Below are positions 7,582 through 16,731 of a DNA stretch of 61,929 nucleotides, piece after piece. The DNA comes from UBA1205 sp045534635. Its GTDB lineage: Bacteria > Bacteroidota > Bacteroidia > Bacteroidales > WCHB1-69. Position 1 is the stretch's first letter. Each line of letters starts with the position of its first letter. The DNA lies in contig JAZSKB010000032.1 in the NCBI GenBank assembly GCA_045534635.1, positions 1 to 61,929 on the forward strand. The letters are read 5' to 3'. The translations under genes were made by a program, and so were the position numbers. The notes beneath the pieces are model-generated. The model did not search any database, was not told the origin of the DNA, and worked only from the letters and a program-made list of their open reading frames with translations.

Positions 7582-9144
7582 ATGAAAGTAGATTTTTTGG
7601 TTATTGGTTCGGGTATTGCGGGGCTTAGTTTTGCATTAAAAGCGAGTCGTTATGGAAAAGTGTGTGTTATTGCCAAAGATTCAGCGGTAGAAACATCAAC
7701 TCGTTATGCTCAAGGAGGTATTGCTGCGGTAATGTACGACCCCGATACATACGAAAAACATATCCAAGATACAATGATAGCAGGTTGTGAACTGTCTGAC
7801 CCAGAAATAGTTAGAATAACTATTACCGAATCAACGCAGAGGGTAAAAGATTTGGTAGAATGGGGGGTAGATTTTGATAAAAATCATTCGGGGCGATACG
7901 ATCTTGCCCGAGAAGGAGGACATTCGGAATTTCGTGTTTTACATCACAAAGATGCAACAGGTTTGGAAATTCAAGAAAAATTATATAAAAAAGCAAAAGA
8001 AAATCCAAATATTCAAATATTAGAAAATTATTTTGCAGTAGAAATTATAACCCAACATCATTTGGGTGTAACTGTTACTAAACATTCTAAAGATATTTGT
8101 TGTTATGGGGCTTTTGTTCACAATCCAAATACCAATAAAGTAGAAAAATTTTTAGCCAAAATAACTGTAATGGCAACTGGTGGTATTGGCAATGTTTATG
8201 GAAATACGACCAATCCAAAAGTAGCCACAGGAGATGGTATTGCGATGGTACACAGAGCAAAAGGTGCTATTAGAGGAATGGAATTTGTTCAATTTCACCC
8301 TACGGCATTTTACAATCCAACGGAAAGACCTGCTTTTCTTATTACGGAGGCTTTGCGTGGGGCAGGTGCTGAATTAAAAGATGCTCATGGAAATTCTTTT
8401 ATGAAAAAATACGATGAAAGAGGTTCTTTGGCTCCGAGAGATGTTGTTGCAAGAGCCGTTGACCATGAAATGAAAATCAATGGAGAAAATCATGTCTTTT
8501 TAGATGCTCGACATATTTCTAAAACATTGTTTTTTAATCATTTCCCAAATATATACAGCAAATGTCTTTCGGTGGGAATAGATGCAACAAAAGATATGAT
8601 TCCTGTTGTTCCGGTTGCTCATTATTCTTGTGGAGGTATTTGGGTGGATAAATGGGGTGAAACTTCTATCAATCATTTGTATGCTTTGGGGGAATGTTCT
8701 TCCACTGGTTTGCATGGGGCTAACAGATTGGCTTCCAATTCTTTGTTGGAAGCATTGGTGTTTGCAGACCGTGCTTGTGAACATTCTTCTAAAAAGATAA
8801 ATAATATTGAATATCAAGAAAATATAGCAGATTGGAATGCAGAAGGAACTGTCTCTAACGAAGAAATGATATTGGTAACTCAAAGTATTAGAGAATTACA
8901 ATCTATTATGAGTTATTATGTTGGAATAGTTCGTTCTGATGAGCGTTTACAAAGGGCTTTCGATAGATTGAGTATTATTTATCGAGAAACCGAAGAATTG
9001 TATCAGCATTCTGTGGTTACCAAGAAAATTTGTGAATTGCGTAATATGATTTGTACGGCATATTTAATTATCCGAGAAGCAAAAAAACGCAAAGAAAGTC
9101 TTGGATTACATTATTCTATTGATTATCCTCCAAAAACAAAATAA
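7582..9144 (+). CDS. nadB: L-aspartate oxidase
   Basis: NadB oxidises L-aspartate to iminoaspartate, the first step of de novo NAD synthesis; in anaerobes fumarate can serve as electron acceptor. The 520-residue protein has the FAD-binding GSGIAGLSFA at residues 9-18, the TRYAQGGIAAV segment at about 46-56, the FQFHPTAFY segment shared with fumarate reductase flavoproteins, and LGECSSTGLHGANRLASNSLLE near the second FAD contact. The length is normal. The downstream genes (a small membrane protein, then a dihydrouridine synthase) follow within 13 bp each, so they may share its mRNA. nadA and nadC are not in the window. Confidence 0.93.
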   Translation: MKVDFLVIGSGIAGLSFALKASRYGKVCVIAKDSAVETSTRYAQGGIAAVMYDPDTYEKHIQDTMIAGCELSDPEIVRITITESTQRVKDLVEWGVDFDKNHSGRYDLAREGGHSEFRVLHHKDATGLEIQEKLYKKAKENPNIQILENYFAVEIITQHHLGVTVTKHSKDICCYGAFVHNPNTNKVEKFLAKITVMATGGIGNVYGNTTNPKVATGDGIAMVHRAKGAIRGMEFVQFHPTAFYNPTERPAFLITEALRGAGAELKDAHGNSFMKKYDERGSLAPRDVVARAVDHEMKINGENHVFLDARHISKTLFFNHFPNIYSKCLSVGIDATKDMIPVVPVAHYSCGGIWVDKWGETSINHLYALGECSSTGLHGANRLASNSLLEALVFADRACEHSSKKINNIEYQENIADWNAEGTVSNEEMILVTQSIRELQSIMSYYVGIVRSDERLQRAFDRLSIIYRETEELYQHSVVTKKICELRNMICTAYLIIREAKKRKESLGLHYSIDYPPKTK

Positions 9145-9148
9145 AATT

Positions 9149-9493
9149 ATGAAACCTTTAAAATCGTTATCTGGAATTACAAATTGGTTGTTGCGAATTG
9201 CAGTAGCCTTGTTTATGTTTTCTGCTTTTTGGAATACTATAATAAACATTTCTTTTTCATCATTTTCATGGCATTTGTTATTAGTGATTTTGTATGTACT
9301 TTGTGGAATAATGTTGTTGATAGGTGGTTTTAGAAGCAACAATTCTTGGACAATAATTGCTGGTATTGGTATTGCTTTATTGTCTTGTTATTTTGCATAT
9401 TTTGCATACAATGGTAGTTGGTTCAATGCTGCTATGTCGGTGTATATTTTCCCTTTTGCAATAGGCTTGTATTTTGCTGCAAACGGAAAATAA
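9149..9493 (+). CDS. small integral membrane protein
   Basis: This protein of 114 residues starts at the ATG at 9149, 4 bp after nadB; a longer reading frame into nadB lacks a credible start. It has about four hydrophobic segments (roughly residues 12-32, 40-60, 66-84 and 90-110) and a short basic N-terminus. No family was recognised. It sits between nadB and a dus gene with gaps of 4 and 12 bp, so it is probably translated from the same message, but nothing in the sequence links it to NAD synthesis. Confidence 0.65.
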   Translation: MKPLKSLSGITNWLLRIAVALFMFSAFWNTIINISFSSFSWHLLLVILYVLCGIMLLIGGFRSNNSWTIIAGIGIALLSCYFAYFAYNGSWFNAAMSVYIFPFAIGLYFAANGK

Positions 9494-9505
9494 TTTTTTA
9501 TTGTA

Positions 9506-10432
9506 ATGAAATTTTATTTTGCACCATTTCATGGTATAGAAACCCAGATTTTTAGGTCGGTGTTTCTTCATCATTTTGGTGGATTCGATGCGGTAATTGC
9601 TCCTTTTATTCCTGCTGTTGAGAGGGGACGTTTGTCAAAATCGCATTTTAAGGATATTTTTCCTAAAGAAGATGATTTTGAGATAATTCCTCAAATTATT
9701 GGAAATAAAACAGAGGATATATTGGCTACTGTTGATTATTTGTATCATATTGGTTTTAAACGAATTAATTTAAATTTAGGTTGTCCTATGCCTAAAATTA
9801 TTCGTAAAAATAGAGCCTGTGGTTTGATGCCTTTGCCCGATAAAATAGAAGATATTGTTGCTGCTGTAATTGCTTTGCCTGTCAAATTTTCATTAAAAAT
9901 GCGCTTAGGTTTGTTCGATAAAAACGAATCTTTGGTCATTTTGTCTCGATTAGCCGATTACCCTTTAGATTTTGTGGCTATTCATGCTCGTTTGGGTATT
10001 CAACAATATGAGGGTCAAGTAGATAAAATCGCTTTTGATGAATGTTGGAAAATTTCAAAACATACATTGATATATAATGGTGATATTTTTTCTATTGAAG
10101 ATTTTCTTGCAATTAAAACACAATTTGTTGATTTAGAATATTGTATGTTGGGTAGAGGAATGTTTAGAAATCCTTTTTTGCTCGCTCAAATCAAAGGAAA
10201 GATTTTTTCCAAAGATGAGAAAAAACAAAAATTTGCTCTCTTTTATGACGATTTAATTACAGCATATACTTCTTTCTATTGCGAAAAAATAATGTTAAAT
10301 CGCTTAAAAGAATTGTGGAAATATTTTGCTGTATTTTTTGAATTAACAATTGAAGAACTAAATCAATTATTGAGAATTGAATCTTTAAAGCAATTTTTGC
10401 TTAAAACACATACAATAATTGAAAAATATTAA
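9506..10432 (+). CDS. tRNA-dihydrouridine synthase family protein
   Basis: Dus enzymes are FMN proteins that reduce uridines in tRNA using NADPH. This 308-residue protein has the family landmarks: APFHGIETQIFR at the N-terminus, INLNLGCPMPKIIRKNRACG with the conserved GCP cysteine at about residue 94, KMRLG, the AIHAR segment, YNGDIF, and GRGMFRNPFL for FMN phosphate binding. The QYEG motif replaces the more usual NYKG-type sequence. It is closer in length to DusC-type proteins than to the longer DusB type; which uridine is modified cannot be told. It lies 12 bp after the small membrane protein. Confidence 0.85.
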   Translation: MKFYFAPFHGIETQIFRSVFLHHFGGFDAVIAPFIPAVERGRLSKSHFKDIFPKEDDFEIIPQIIGNKTEDILATVDYLYHIGFKRINLNLGCPMPKIIRKNRACGLMPLPDKIEDIVAAVIALPVKFSLKMRLGLFDKNESLVILSRLADYPLDFVAIHARLGIQQYEGQVDKIAFDECWKISKHTLIYNGDIFSIEDFLAIKTQFVDLEYCMLGRGMFRNPFLLAQIKGKIFSKDEKKQKFALFYDDLITAYTSFYCEKIMLNRLKELWKYFAVFFELTIEELNQLLRIESLKQFLLKTHTIIEKY

Positions 10433-10462
10433 CGATAAATTACTATTTATCAGTTGTTTATT

Positions 10463-11074
10463 TTAGAATTTGTACATTAAACCAACTTTTGGTACAAATT
10501 GGGTTATTCGATTAGTTATAGAATTTTCATCTATAGAAAATATTGTATTTATATCTGGTCTTTTTAATTTTGCAAGAGTGGTATTAAAATGAATTCCAGC
10601 CATTATGCTAAAATTGTCAAAAACGGTAAAAGCGACATCTATTTCAGCGGCACAATAAAAACCAGAAAATGAACGCTTTTCATCAGGAACTTCATTTACT
10701 AAACTTTTTCCTATACTATAACCAGCACTTATTTTTGGAATAATAGAAATAAATGTGGCAACCTCCCATTCATAAGAAGATGTAACATAAATAGATACGT
10801 ATTGTTTGTCAAATGTTATAACAGAAGGGGAAGGTAAAAAATCTATAGATGTATAGGAAACGCCAAGACCAAAACAAAAGAAGTTCATGTGGTTGTAATT
10901 AAATTGTAAATCTACGTTAAAATTTGGCTTTTTCCAATTTTTTGAATAATCTATTTGTTTAAAAAGTGGTTTTATATGCAAAGAAGGTCCAGCAGATGCA
11001 TTAATATTAAATGTTTGAGAGGAAACACTCCCTAATAAGAGAATTGATAAGATAATTAACGAAAAACGTTTCAT
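10463..11074 (-). CDS. outer-membrane beta-barrel protein
   Basis: This protein of 203 residues starts with a signal peptide (1-19, ending SVSS before Gln) and contains alternating hydrophobic and polar strands of the small outer-membrane barrel type. It ends in GLMYKF, a C-terminal aromatic typical of barrels assembled by the BAM machinery. I did not recognise a specific family. It is convergent with the dus gene, has its own promoter, and appears to be monocistronic. Confidence 0.65.
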   Translation of the reverse strand: MKRFSLIILSILLLGSVSSQTFNINASAGPSLHIKPLFKQIDYSKNWKKPNFNVDLQFNYNHMNFFCFGLGVSYTSIDFLPSPSVITFDKQYVSIYVTSSYEWEVATFISIIPKISAGYSIGKSLVNEVPDEKRSFSGFYCAAEIDVAFTVFDNFSIMAGIHFNTTLAKLKRPDINTIFSIDENSITNRITQFVPKVGLMYKF

Positions 11075-11115
11075 AATTTTAAAGTATTTTATTTAAAGAA
11101 GAATATAATTTTTTG

Positions 11116-11123
11116 CAAAGATA
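11116..11123 (-). promoter_or_regulatory. -7 promoter element of the barrel-protein gene
   Basis: On the minus strand the sequence reads TATCTTTG, a full TAnnTTTG match, 41 bp before the start codon at 11074. Confidence 0.5.
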
Positions 11124-11302
11124 TAATTTTTTTTTCATATAAAACTTGTTGTTTGTAAAAAAAAGAATAAAAAAACAACGAAAAAATTCTAAAAAATGTG
11201 ATAAATATATAGATAGTTGTTTTTTTTATTCTGATAATCAATGTATTATATTTTTTTTTGTTTTATTGTAATAAAGAATGTATTTTGTGTGATTTTTTTT
11301 AT

Positions 11303-11310
11303 TACATTTG
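11303..11310 (+). promoter_or_regulatory. likely promoter of the 11.5-16 kb operon
   Basis: TACATTTG matches TAnnTTTG and lies 173 bp upstream of the start at 11484. The rest of the 409-bp intergenic region (11075-11483) is very AT-rich, and I see no gene or strong hairpin in it. The leader would be long and unstructured. Confidence 0.4.
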
Positions 11311-11483
11311 CATTGTAATATTTAAAATAAACTTTAAAATATGTATATATTAAACGATTGACAACCAATTAATTATTAATTTATGAGGAAAATGTATCTT
11401 CCTGAAAATTATTTTTAATTGTATTTTTAAGTAGAAGATAATAAGGTAAAATATTTATAAACAATAGTAAAAACAGTTATTAT

Positions 11484-13019
11484 ATGAAAAAATTGATTTT
11501 AGGTTGCTTGTTAGCAGTAAGTAGTATTTCTCTTTTTGGTCAAAAGGTTAATGTGTTAAAACCAGATATTACAAAAGCCGTGTATGCTTCGTCTATTGCA
11601 TCCAGTTGCTTGGAAAGTGCGGATAATAAGTTATACTTTTATCATGCGGATGATAAACTTCTTTTACCCGTAGATAAACCAGTTAAGGATGTTATCTATG
11701 TTATTAACAAGAACAATTATTCTGTTTCAGAGATTCAACTTCAACGCTCAAATTTACATAAATTTGTCGCTATGTATGAAGATGATAATAACTTATATGC
11801 AATCTATAAAGAATGGCAAAAGAAGACAAATGTTTACACATTTTATTTAAATGTTATTAACAAAAATCAAACTGTAGCAAAATGGAAACCTAAAAAAATA
11901 CTTACATTTCCTTCAGATAAGAAAGATAAAGATTTTTTTAATTTTGCACTATCTCCAGATAAAAGAAAACTTGCAATTTGGATGTTAGTAGAATCTAAAA
12001 AGAACAAAAATATAACTTCTGTTGCTATGGCTTTTGGTGAAGGTGGAGAAAAACTTTGGAAAAATGATATGAATTTAGATTTTTCTAATAAAATTTTTTC
12101 TATTTTAGATATGAAATTAGATAATGAGGCCACGTTATATGCAGCGATTTCTTCTTATTCCAATGTTACTAAAACAACCCGTAAGGAAGAGTCTCTACAT
12201 ATTATGATTGTATCTTCCGATAATTCACAGACATATAGTGAATCTGTGGATTTTGGTTATGTCGCTTCTTCTGTTGTAGGATTATCTAAAACAGGGAAAG
12301 TGATATTAGGTGGTTTTTATCGCAAGGATTTGTCTAAAAATTTGGTTGGTTCCTATATGTCAATATTGGACCCACAAAGAGAAGAACTTACTTTTGACAC
12401 GATAGGGTTTCCTAAAGATTATTATTCAGGAAAAGGTATGTCGGGATTTATGAGTAGAATTCCTGCTGCAAGTGCGTATGAAACAAATGCTGATTGTATT
12501 ATGGAATATGATGATGGTTCTCTATTGTTGCTTGGAGAAATGAGAACTTATATTCAATATCATGACCCTAAGGGTGGTTCTTATTGGAATTTCTTTGCTC
12601 GCAATATTCCCGCTATTTTTGCGGATTCTAATGGACATATTGTTAATTTTGAGACAATTAATAAAAATCAAATGTGTGTTATGACTTTCTTCCCGACGAC
12701 GCATTTTCTTAAAGCGGTTGGTTTTTCTTATACGCCTATTATGTACAACAATAAAGTCCATCTTTTCTTCTGTGATGTTGCGGATAATTATCGCGGTAAG
12801 TCTAATTTAGTTAGCAAAGGGTCGTTTTCTCCTATACATGCTACTGTTCATTGTACACTTGAGCAAGGACAACCGATAAAATCTGAAATTATTTTAGATG
12901 GTAAGGCAGATAAATATCGTATGGTTATTCCGTTGTTTATGAAAGATGATGCGGTAATAGGTATCGGAACCAACAAAAAGAAAAAAGGAGAAATAGTAGA
13001 AATTAAACATTCGTTTTAA
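11484..13019 (+). CDS. secreted protein of unknown function
   Basis: This 511-residue protein has a signal peptide (1-19, ending LFG before Gln). The remainder is rich in beta-strand-like segments such as NKNYSVSEIQLQ and MEYDDGSLLLLGEM, suggesting a propeller-like or extended beta protein, but no family was recognised. There is no T9SS sorting domain and no lipobox. It is the first gene of a three-gene set of exported proteins, with 6 bp to the protease and 2 bp between the protease and the outer-membrane protein, so the three probably act together in the envelope. Confidence 0.6.
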   Translation: MKKLILGCLLAVSSISLFGQKVNVLKPDITKAVYASSIASSCLESADNKLYFYHADDKLLLPVDKPVKDVIYVINKNNYSVSEIQLQRSNLHKFVAMYEDDNNLYAIYKEWQKKTNVYTFYLNVINKNQTVAKWKPKKILTFPSDKKDKDFFNFALSPDKRKLAIWMLVESKKNKNITSVAMAFGEGGEKLWKNDMNLDFSNKIFSILDMKLDNEATLYAAISSYSNVTKTTRKEESLHIMIVSSDNSQTYSESVDFGYVASSVVGLSKTGKVILGGFYRKDLSKNLVGSYMSILDPQREELTFDTIGFPKDYYSGKGMSGFMSRIPAASAYETNADCIMEYDDGSLLLLGEMRTYIQYHDPKGGSYWNFFARNIPAIFADSNGHIVNFETINKNQMCVMTFFPTTHFLKAVGFSYTPIMYNNKVHLFFCDVADNYRGKSNLVSKGSFSPIHATVHCTLEQGQPIKSEIILDGKADKYRMVIPLFMKDDAVIGIGTNKKKKGEIVEIKHSF

Positions 13020-13025
13020 TATTTT

Positions 13026-15134
13026 ATGAAAAAATTGTTGTGTATTTTTGGTTTTGTGTTATATCTGTGTGTACAGATAAATGCACAAAGCCAATCATCT
13101 TCATTTAATTTTACAATACCAGAATGTCAAGGAGATTTTCCTGCAGTTCTTCAAGAGGTATTGAATACTCCTCGTTCGGAAAAAACATATAATGCTCTAT
13201 TGGTTCGGTTTATCAATGAAGGACGTATCCTTTATGGAACCCCGATAAATGATTATATAGATAAAATTGCAGATAATTTGCTTCAAGAACATCAACAATT
13301 GAGAGAGCAAATTCATTGTTATGTTCTTCTTTCAACAGAAGTGAATGCGTGGACATTAAAAAATAATATTGTCTTAGTGTCCACTGGTTTGCTTGCTCAA
13401 GTTACTAATGAGGCAGAAATTGCTTTTGTGTTGGCTCATGAGTTTGCTCATGTTTATCTGAAACATCTTGACCAAGAACAAAAAAAATCTTCTAAAAAAG
13501 ATAACTATATTTCAAAATATTTAAAATATCACCGTTATTCTCGTGAACAAGAGATAGAAGCAGACAAAGTAGGGTTGACAGAATTTTATAAAAAATCTCC
13601 ATATACTTACGAAGTTTTAGATGGTATTTACGATGTACTGAAATATGCAGACCTTCCTTTCGATGAAGTTCCTTTTAAAAGAACGGAAGTAGAACCTGAT
13701 TTTTTTCAATTCCCCGATAATTATTTTTTAGCAAATGTAACATCAATTTCTGATAGGTCGGGAATTTTGGACACATTGTCAACACACCCCAATGTAGAAA
13801 AACGTCGAGAGTTTGCCAAAGCCGTAGTTTCAAAATTTTCCGATAACAATGGAGTGAAATATCAACAAGATGAAGCACTTTTTAAAGAAATCAATCGTAC
13901 AGCATGTTATCTATGTATAGACCTTTTTCTTCAATATCATCAATACGATAAGGCATTTTACAATGCCCATGTGCTTCAAAAACGTTACTCCCAAGATGAA
14001 TTTTTGCAAAAGGCGTGTGTGTCAGCACTTTATGGAGTAAGCAAGCATAAACGCAGTGCCTCATTGAATGGTATTTGTACACCATACAAACAATTAGAAG
14101 GAGAAATACAACAAGTAAGTTATTTTTTCTCAAAATTAACACGTGTAGAATGGTCGGTATTTGCTCTTCGTTATGCTTGGCAAGCGTATAAACAATATCC
14201 TGAAAATAAGTATTATCAGCAAGTTGTTTTTGATTTGATGAAAGATATTTTTAATGAAGAAAAAATGCAATACATCGATTTTTGCGATTATCCACAAGGA
14301 ACGTCTATCGAAGATATAAATGTTGATACTATTGTAGCAGATACACTTCATTATGAAAATAAATATGAACGTTTAAAAAACACTACCAATGCAATGGTAT
14401 TGCCAAATAAAAAATTCAAAATGGTGAATTATATGCTTGTTGATATACATCGAGATTCTTTGTTTTTTGAAATGGTAAACAAGGCAAAAACAGAGAGTAT
14501 CAACGATGAAATTCTCAATGCTATTGCAACACCGGGAGAGATTGCTGTACCTCAAACATTGTTGATAGTTCCGCCTATAATTCGTTGTTATTCAAAGAAA
14601 AAAGAAAGAGTCAATGCTGGACAACGACAATCGGAAGAAATGTTTCGTGTGATAACAAGCGTAACTCAAAAAAGCAATATAAAAGTTGTTGTAGATGACA
14701 AATTAATACCTAAAAAAACACTTAATACACAGCATTACAATGAAATAATAAAATGGCAACGTTGGTTGAAAGATTTTAGCAATAATGAAGGAATTTCAAT
14801 GCCTTGTTATACGGTATTAGAAATTGATGAAATAACGGATTCGCTGGAAAATTTCAAAGTATGCTTTGTGGTGGGAAAACAAAATCTCAATGGTTATGGA
14901 ACTTTCAAAAGAGGGCTATTTTTAGTAGTGCCAATATTGAGTCCAATGTTGCTCCCTGTGGGTATTGCAAATTTCTGTATCCCTATTTATGAAACGCAGG
15001 CTAAAATAGTTATTACAGATATTTTAACCGGAAAAACCCAATTGTTAGGTAGTTTTAACAATAAAGGAATAAACAATCCTGTTATGTTGAAAAATTATGT
15101 TTACACACAATTTTGTTCATTTTTATTAGATTGA
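13026..15134 (+). CDS. exported M48 family metalloprotease
   Basis: This 702-residue protein has a signal peptide (1-20) and an M48-type zinc protease domain at about residues 60-270. The HExxH motif is LAHEFAH (His138, Glu139, His142), and the third zinc ligand lies in EIEAD (Glu176). M48 proteins of this kind (BepA/LoiP-like) degrade misassembled outer-membrane proteins in the periplasm. The C-terminal 430 residues are much longer than in BepA and do not show clear TPR motifs; I could not assign them. The neighbours are an unknown secreted protein and an outer-membrane barrel, which fits an envelope-maintenance role. Confidence 0.8.
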   Translation: MKKLLCIFGFVLYLCVQINAQSQSSSFNFTIPECQGDFPAVLQEVLNTPRSEKTYNALLVRFINEGRILYGTPINDYIDKIADNLLQEHQQLREQIHCYVLLSTEVNAWTLKNNIVLVSTGLLAQVTNEAEIAFVLAHEFAHVYLKHLDQEQKKSSKKDNYISKYLKYHRYSREQEIEADKVGLTEFYKKSPYTYEVLDGIYDVLKYADLPFDEVPFKRTEVEPDFFQFPDNYFLANVTSISDRSGILDTLSTHPNVEKRREFAKAVVSKFSDNNGVKYQQDEALFKEINRTACYLCIDLFLQYHQYDKAFYNAHVLQKRYSQDEFLQKACVSALYGVSKHKRSASLNGICTPYKQLEGEIQQVSYFFSKLTRVEWSVFALRYAWQAYKQYPENKYYQQVVFDLMKDIFNEEKMQYIDFCDYPQGTSIEDINVDTIVADTLHYENKYERLKNTTNAMVLPNKKFKMVNYMLVDIHRDSLFFEMVNKAKTESINDEILNAIATPGEIAVPQTLLIVPPIIRCYSKKKERVNAGQRQSEEMFRVITSVTQKSNIKVVVDDKLIPKKTLNTQHYNEIIKWQRWLKDFSNNEGISMPCYTVLEIDEITDSLENFKVCFVVGKQNLNGYGTFKRGLFLVVPILSPMLLPVGIANFCIPIYETQAKIVITDILTGKTQLLGSFNNKGINNPVMLKNYVYTQFCSFLLD

Positions 15135-15136
15135 TT

Positions 15137-15979
15137 ATGAGAAAGATATTGTTTCTATTTGTAATATTTTTTACTATATCTACGGGATATAGTCAATATT
15201 ATGGTTTTTTGGGTAAACGGGTGATAATTAATTTAGAAATGACAACATCTCCTGCTTATTTACAGCGTAATTTTATTAGTGATGCTTTAGAGCAAAAAAA
15301 TGTCAGTAGTAGAGCTGCAAAGTATTTAGGAATGAACTTTTTTGCTAACCCAAGTGTAGAATATGCTGCATGGAAAAAAGGTACGGTAGGAGTAGGTTAT
15401 ATATTTTTCACCTCTCCATTTGATGGCATTCAACACAATGTTTATTTTGAAGACCCTTCTGTCATTTTATCTTATAATATGATAGATGGATATAGTAATT
15501 TTGAGGGATGTAAGGGAATGCTTACCTCGCATGGTTTTAATCTTTATTATAAGCAATATTTAAAAAATTCTGTAGCACCTATTGGGCATTATTTTAAGTT
15601 TAATTTAGATGGCTTTTTTATTCGCTATTTTATGGATGGATTGCCAGATTATACCAATGTCCCATTAAGCAAACAAACCGTATTTTATTGTCCAGAATAT
15701 GACATCAATTCGCCAAAACCTTTGTCTGATATACAGAAAGGAAAAACAGCACTTTTCGGTTTTAAAGTGGAATATGGTTACGATTTTTGGCCAGTCTCGT
15801 TTATGAAAATGTCATTAGGTGTTTCTCTTGGCTCTACCTTTGGTGGTTATAACGCTCTTTATGATTTTGATTTATTCGGAGATGCTTTGGATGCAACTTA
15901 CAAAAATTATGCGAAAGGGCGTATCTTAGGAGCCTATTTTTTACAGTTTAAATTGGGTATAGGTTTTTTGGCTTTTTAG
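15137..15979 (+). CDS. outer-membrane beta-barrel-like protein
   Basis: The start is the ATG at 15137, 2 bp after the protease stop; the upstream in-frame extension overlaps the protease. The 280-residue product has a signal peptide (1-18, ending GYS before Gln) and repeated beta-hairpin signatures such as VGVGYIFFTSPF, HYFKFNLDGFFIRYF and FGFKVEYGYDFWP, and ends in GIGFLAF with a C-terminal Phe. This is the pattern of an outer-membrane barrel. No specific family was recognised. It is the last gene of the envelope operon. Confidence 0.65.
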   Translation: MRKILFLFVIFFTISTGYSQYYGFLGKRVIINLEMTTSPAYLQRNFISDALEQKNVSSRAAKYLGMNFFANPSVEYAAWKKGTVGVGYIFFTSPFDGIQHNVYFEDPSVILSYNMIDGYSNFEGCKGMLTSHGFNLYYKQYLKNSVAPIGHYFKFNLDGFFIRYFMDGLPDYTNVPLSKQTVFYCPEYDINSPKPLSDIQKGKTALFGFKVEYGYDFWPVSFMKMSLGVSLGSTFGGYNALYDFDLFGDALDATYKNYAKGRILGAYFLQFKLGIGFLAF

Positions 15980-16037
15980 TCTAATTTTTGTAGTGTTTTC
16001 ATTTATTCTATTTTCTTTTAACCATTTTTTGTTGTTT

Positions 16038-16064
16038 TTACTGATATTAAATCAATATTAGTAA
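16038..16064. terminator. possible bidirectional terminator hairpin
   Basis: An 11-bp stem with one G-T pair (16038-16048/16054-16064) lies between the convergent genes ending at 15979 and 16113. The flanking T-runs are weak. Confidence 0.3.
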
Positions 16065-16112
16065 ATGTTTTATGCAGGATTGTAAATGTTTTCAATAGTA
16101 GAAAATAAAAAA

Positions 16113-16478
16113 CTATTTGGCGTTAGGTACTAAAAAAGATACGACAAACGCTCCAATGATACCTGCGATAAGTACAATAATACGAACAAAAGATTCTTTA
16201 GGTAGAAAAATAAAAATGGATAATCCTATCATAAGAAACATTGTTAGGATAGCAAAAAATTTTTGTTTTTTAGTCATTCCTCCATGTTGATGATAATTGT
16301 GAATATATTTTCCTAACCAAGATTGTAAAAGCCAAATTTGTAATTTTGAGGAACTTCGATAAAAGAACCATGAGGCTAAAAGCAAAAAGGGTGTTGTTGG
16401 CAAGCCTGGTAATACAATTCCCAAAATGCCAAGTCCAATAAAAACTAAACCGAATATTATATATATGTATCTTTTCAA
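16113..16478 (-). CDS. YbaN family (DUF454) membrane protein
   Basis: This 121-residue inner-membrane protein shows the DUF454/YbaN signature GLGILGIVLPGLPTTPFLLLASWFFYRSS near the N-terminus, followed by LQSWLGKYI, and then two further transmembrane helices (about 74-92 and 96-114). The family is widespread in bacteria; its function is not established. The gene stands alone with its own promoter. The basic C-terminal tail VPNAK is cytoplasmic by the positive-inside rule. Confidence 0.85.
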   Translation of the reverse strand: MKRYIYIIFGLVFIGLGILGIVLPGLPTTPFLLLASWFFYRSSSKLQIWLLQSWLGKYIHNYHQHGGMTKKQKFFAILTMFLMIGLSIFIFLPKESFVRIIVLIAGIIGAFVVSFLVPNAK

Positions 16479-16512
16479 AAAATAAAATCTAATACATTTA
16501 TAATGATTTTGA

Positions 16513-16520
16513 CAAAAGTA
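16513..16520 (-). promoter_or_regulatory. -7 promoter element of the DUF454 gene
   Basis: On the minus strand the sequence reads TACTTTTG, 34 bp before the start at 16478. Confidence 0.5.
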
Positions 16521-16596
16521 TAAAAAATATAAACGTAAATCTTAAAAATGTTTTATAAATTTTTCTATTTAATAGTAGTTGCATTAAAAAAAGTTG

Positions 16597-16604
16597 TATC
16601 TTTG
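16597..16604 (+). promoter_or_regulatory. promoter of the LRR T9SS gene
   Basis: TATCTTTG lies in an extended sequence (TTAAAAAAAGTTGTA before it, CAAA after it) that recurs at 51767-51774 and, slightly changed, at 61918-61925. This points to a common promoter class for these surface proteins. Confidence 0.6.
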
Positions 16605-16731
16605 CAAATTGAAATTAGCAGTTTATTTTTATAAACTTGCTAATAGAGTAAAAATGCAGATGACCGCTGTGCGGTTATTTGCATTTTTTTTAGAAAAATT
16701 TTAATAAATATTTATAAAATAAAAAAAATAT
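16605..16731 (+). promoter_or_regulatory. leader with terminator-like hairpin upstream of the LRR gene
   Basis: The transcribed leader holds two hairpins. The first pairs TTAGCA (16616-16621) and TGCTAA (16638-16643) around GTTTAT/ATAAAC. The second has an outer stem AAATGCA/TGCATTT (16652-16658/16680-16686) and an inner stem ACCGC-TGT-GCGGT (16663-16675), followed by eight T. It therefore looks like an intrinsic terminator ending about 40 bp before the start codon. The sequence just after the T-run (TAGAAAAATTTTAATAAA) is nearly repeated in the leader at 52050-52075. I infer attenuation control; the signal is unknown. Confidence 0.55.
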
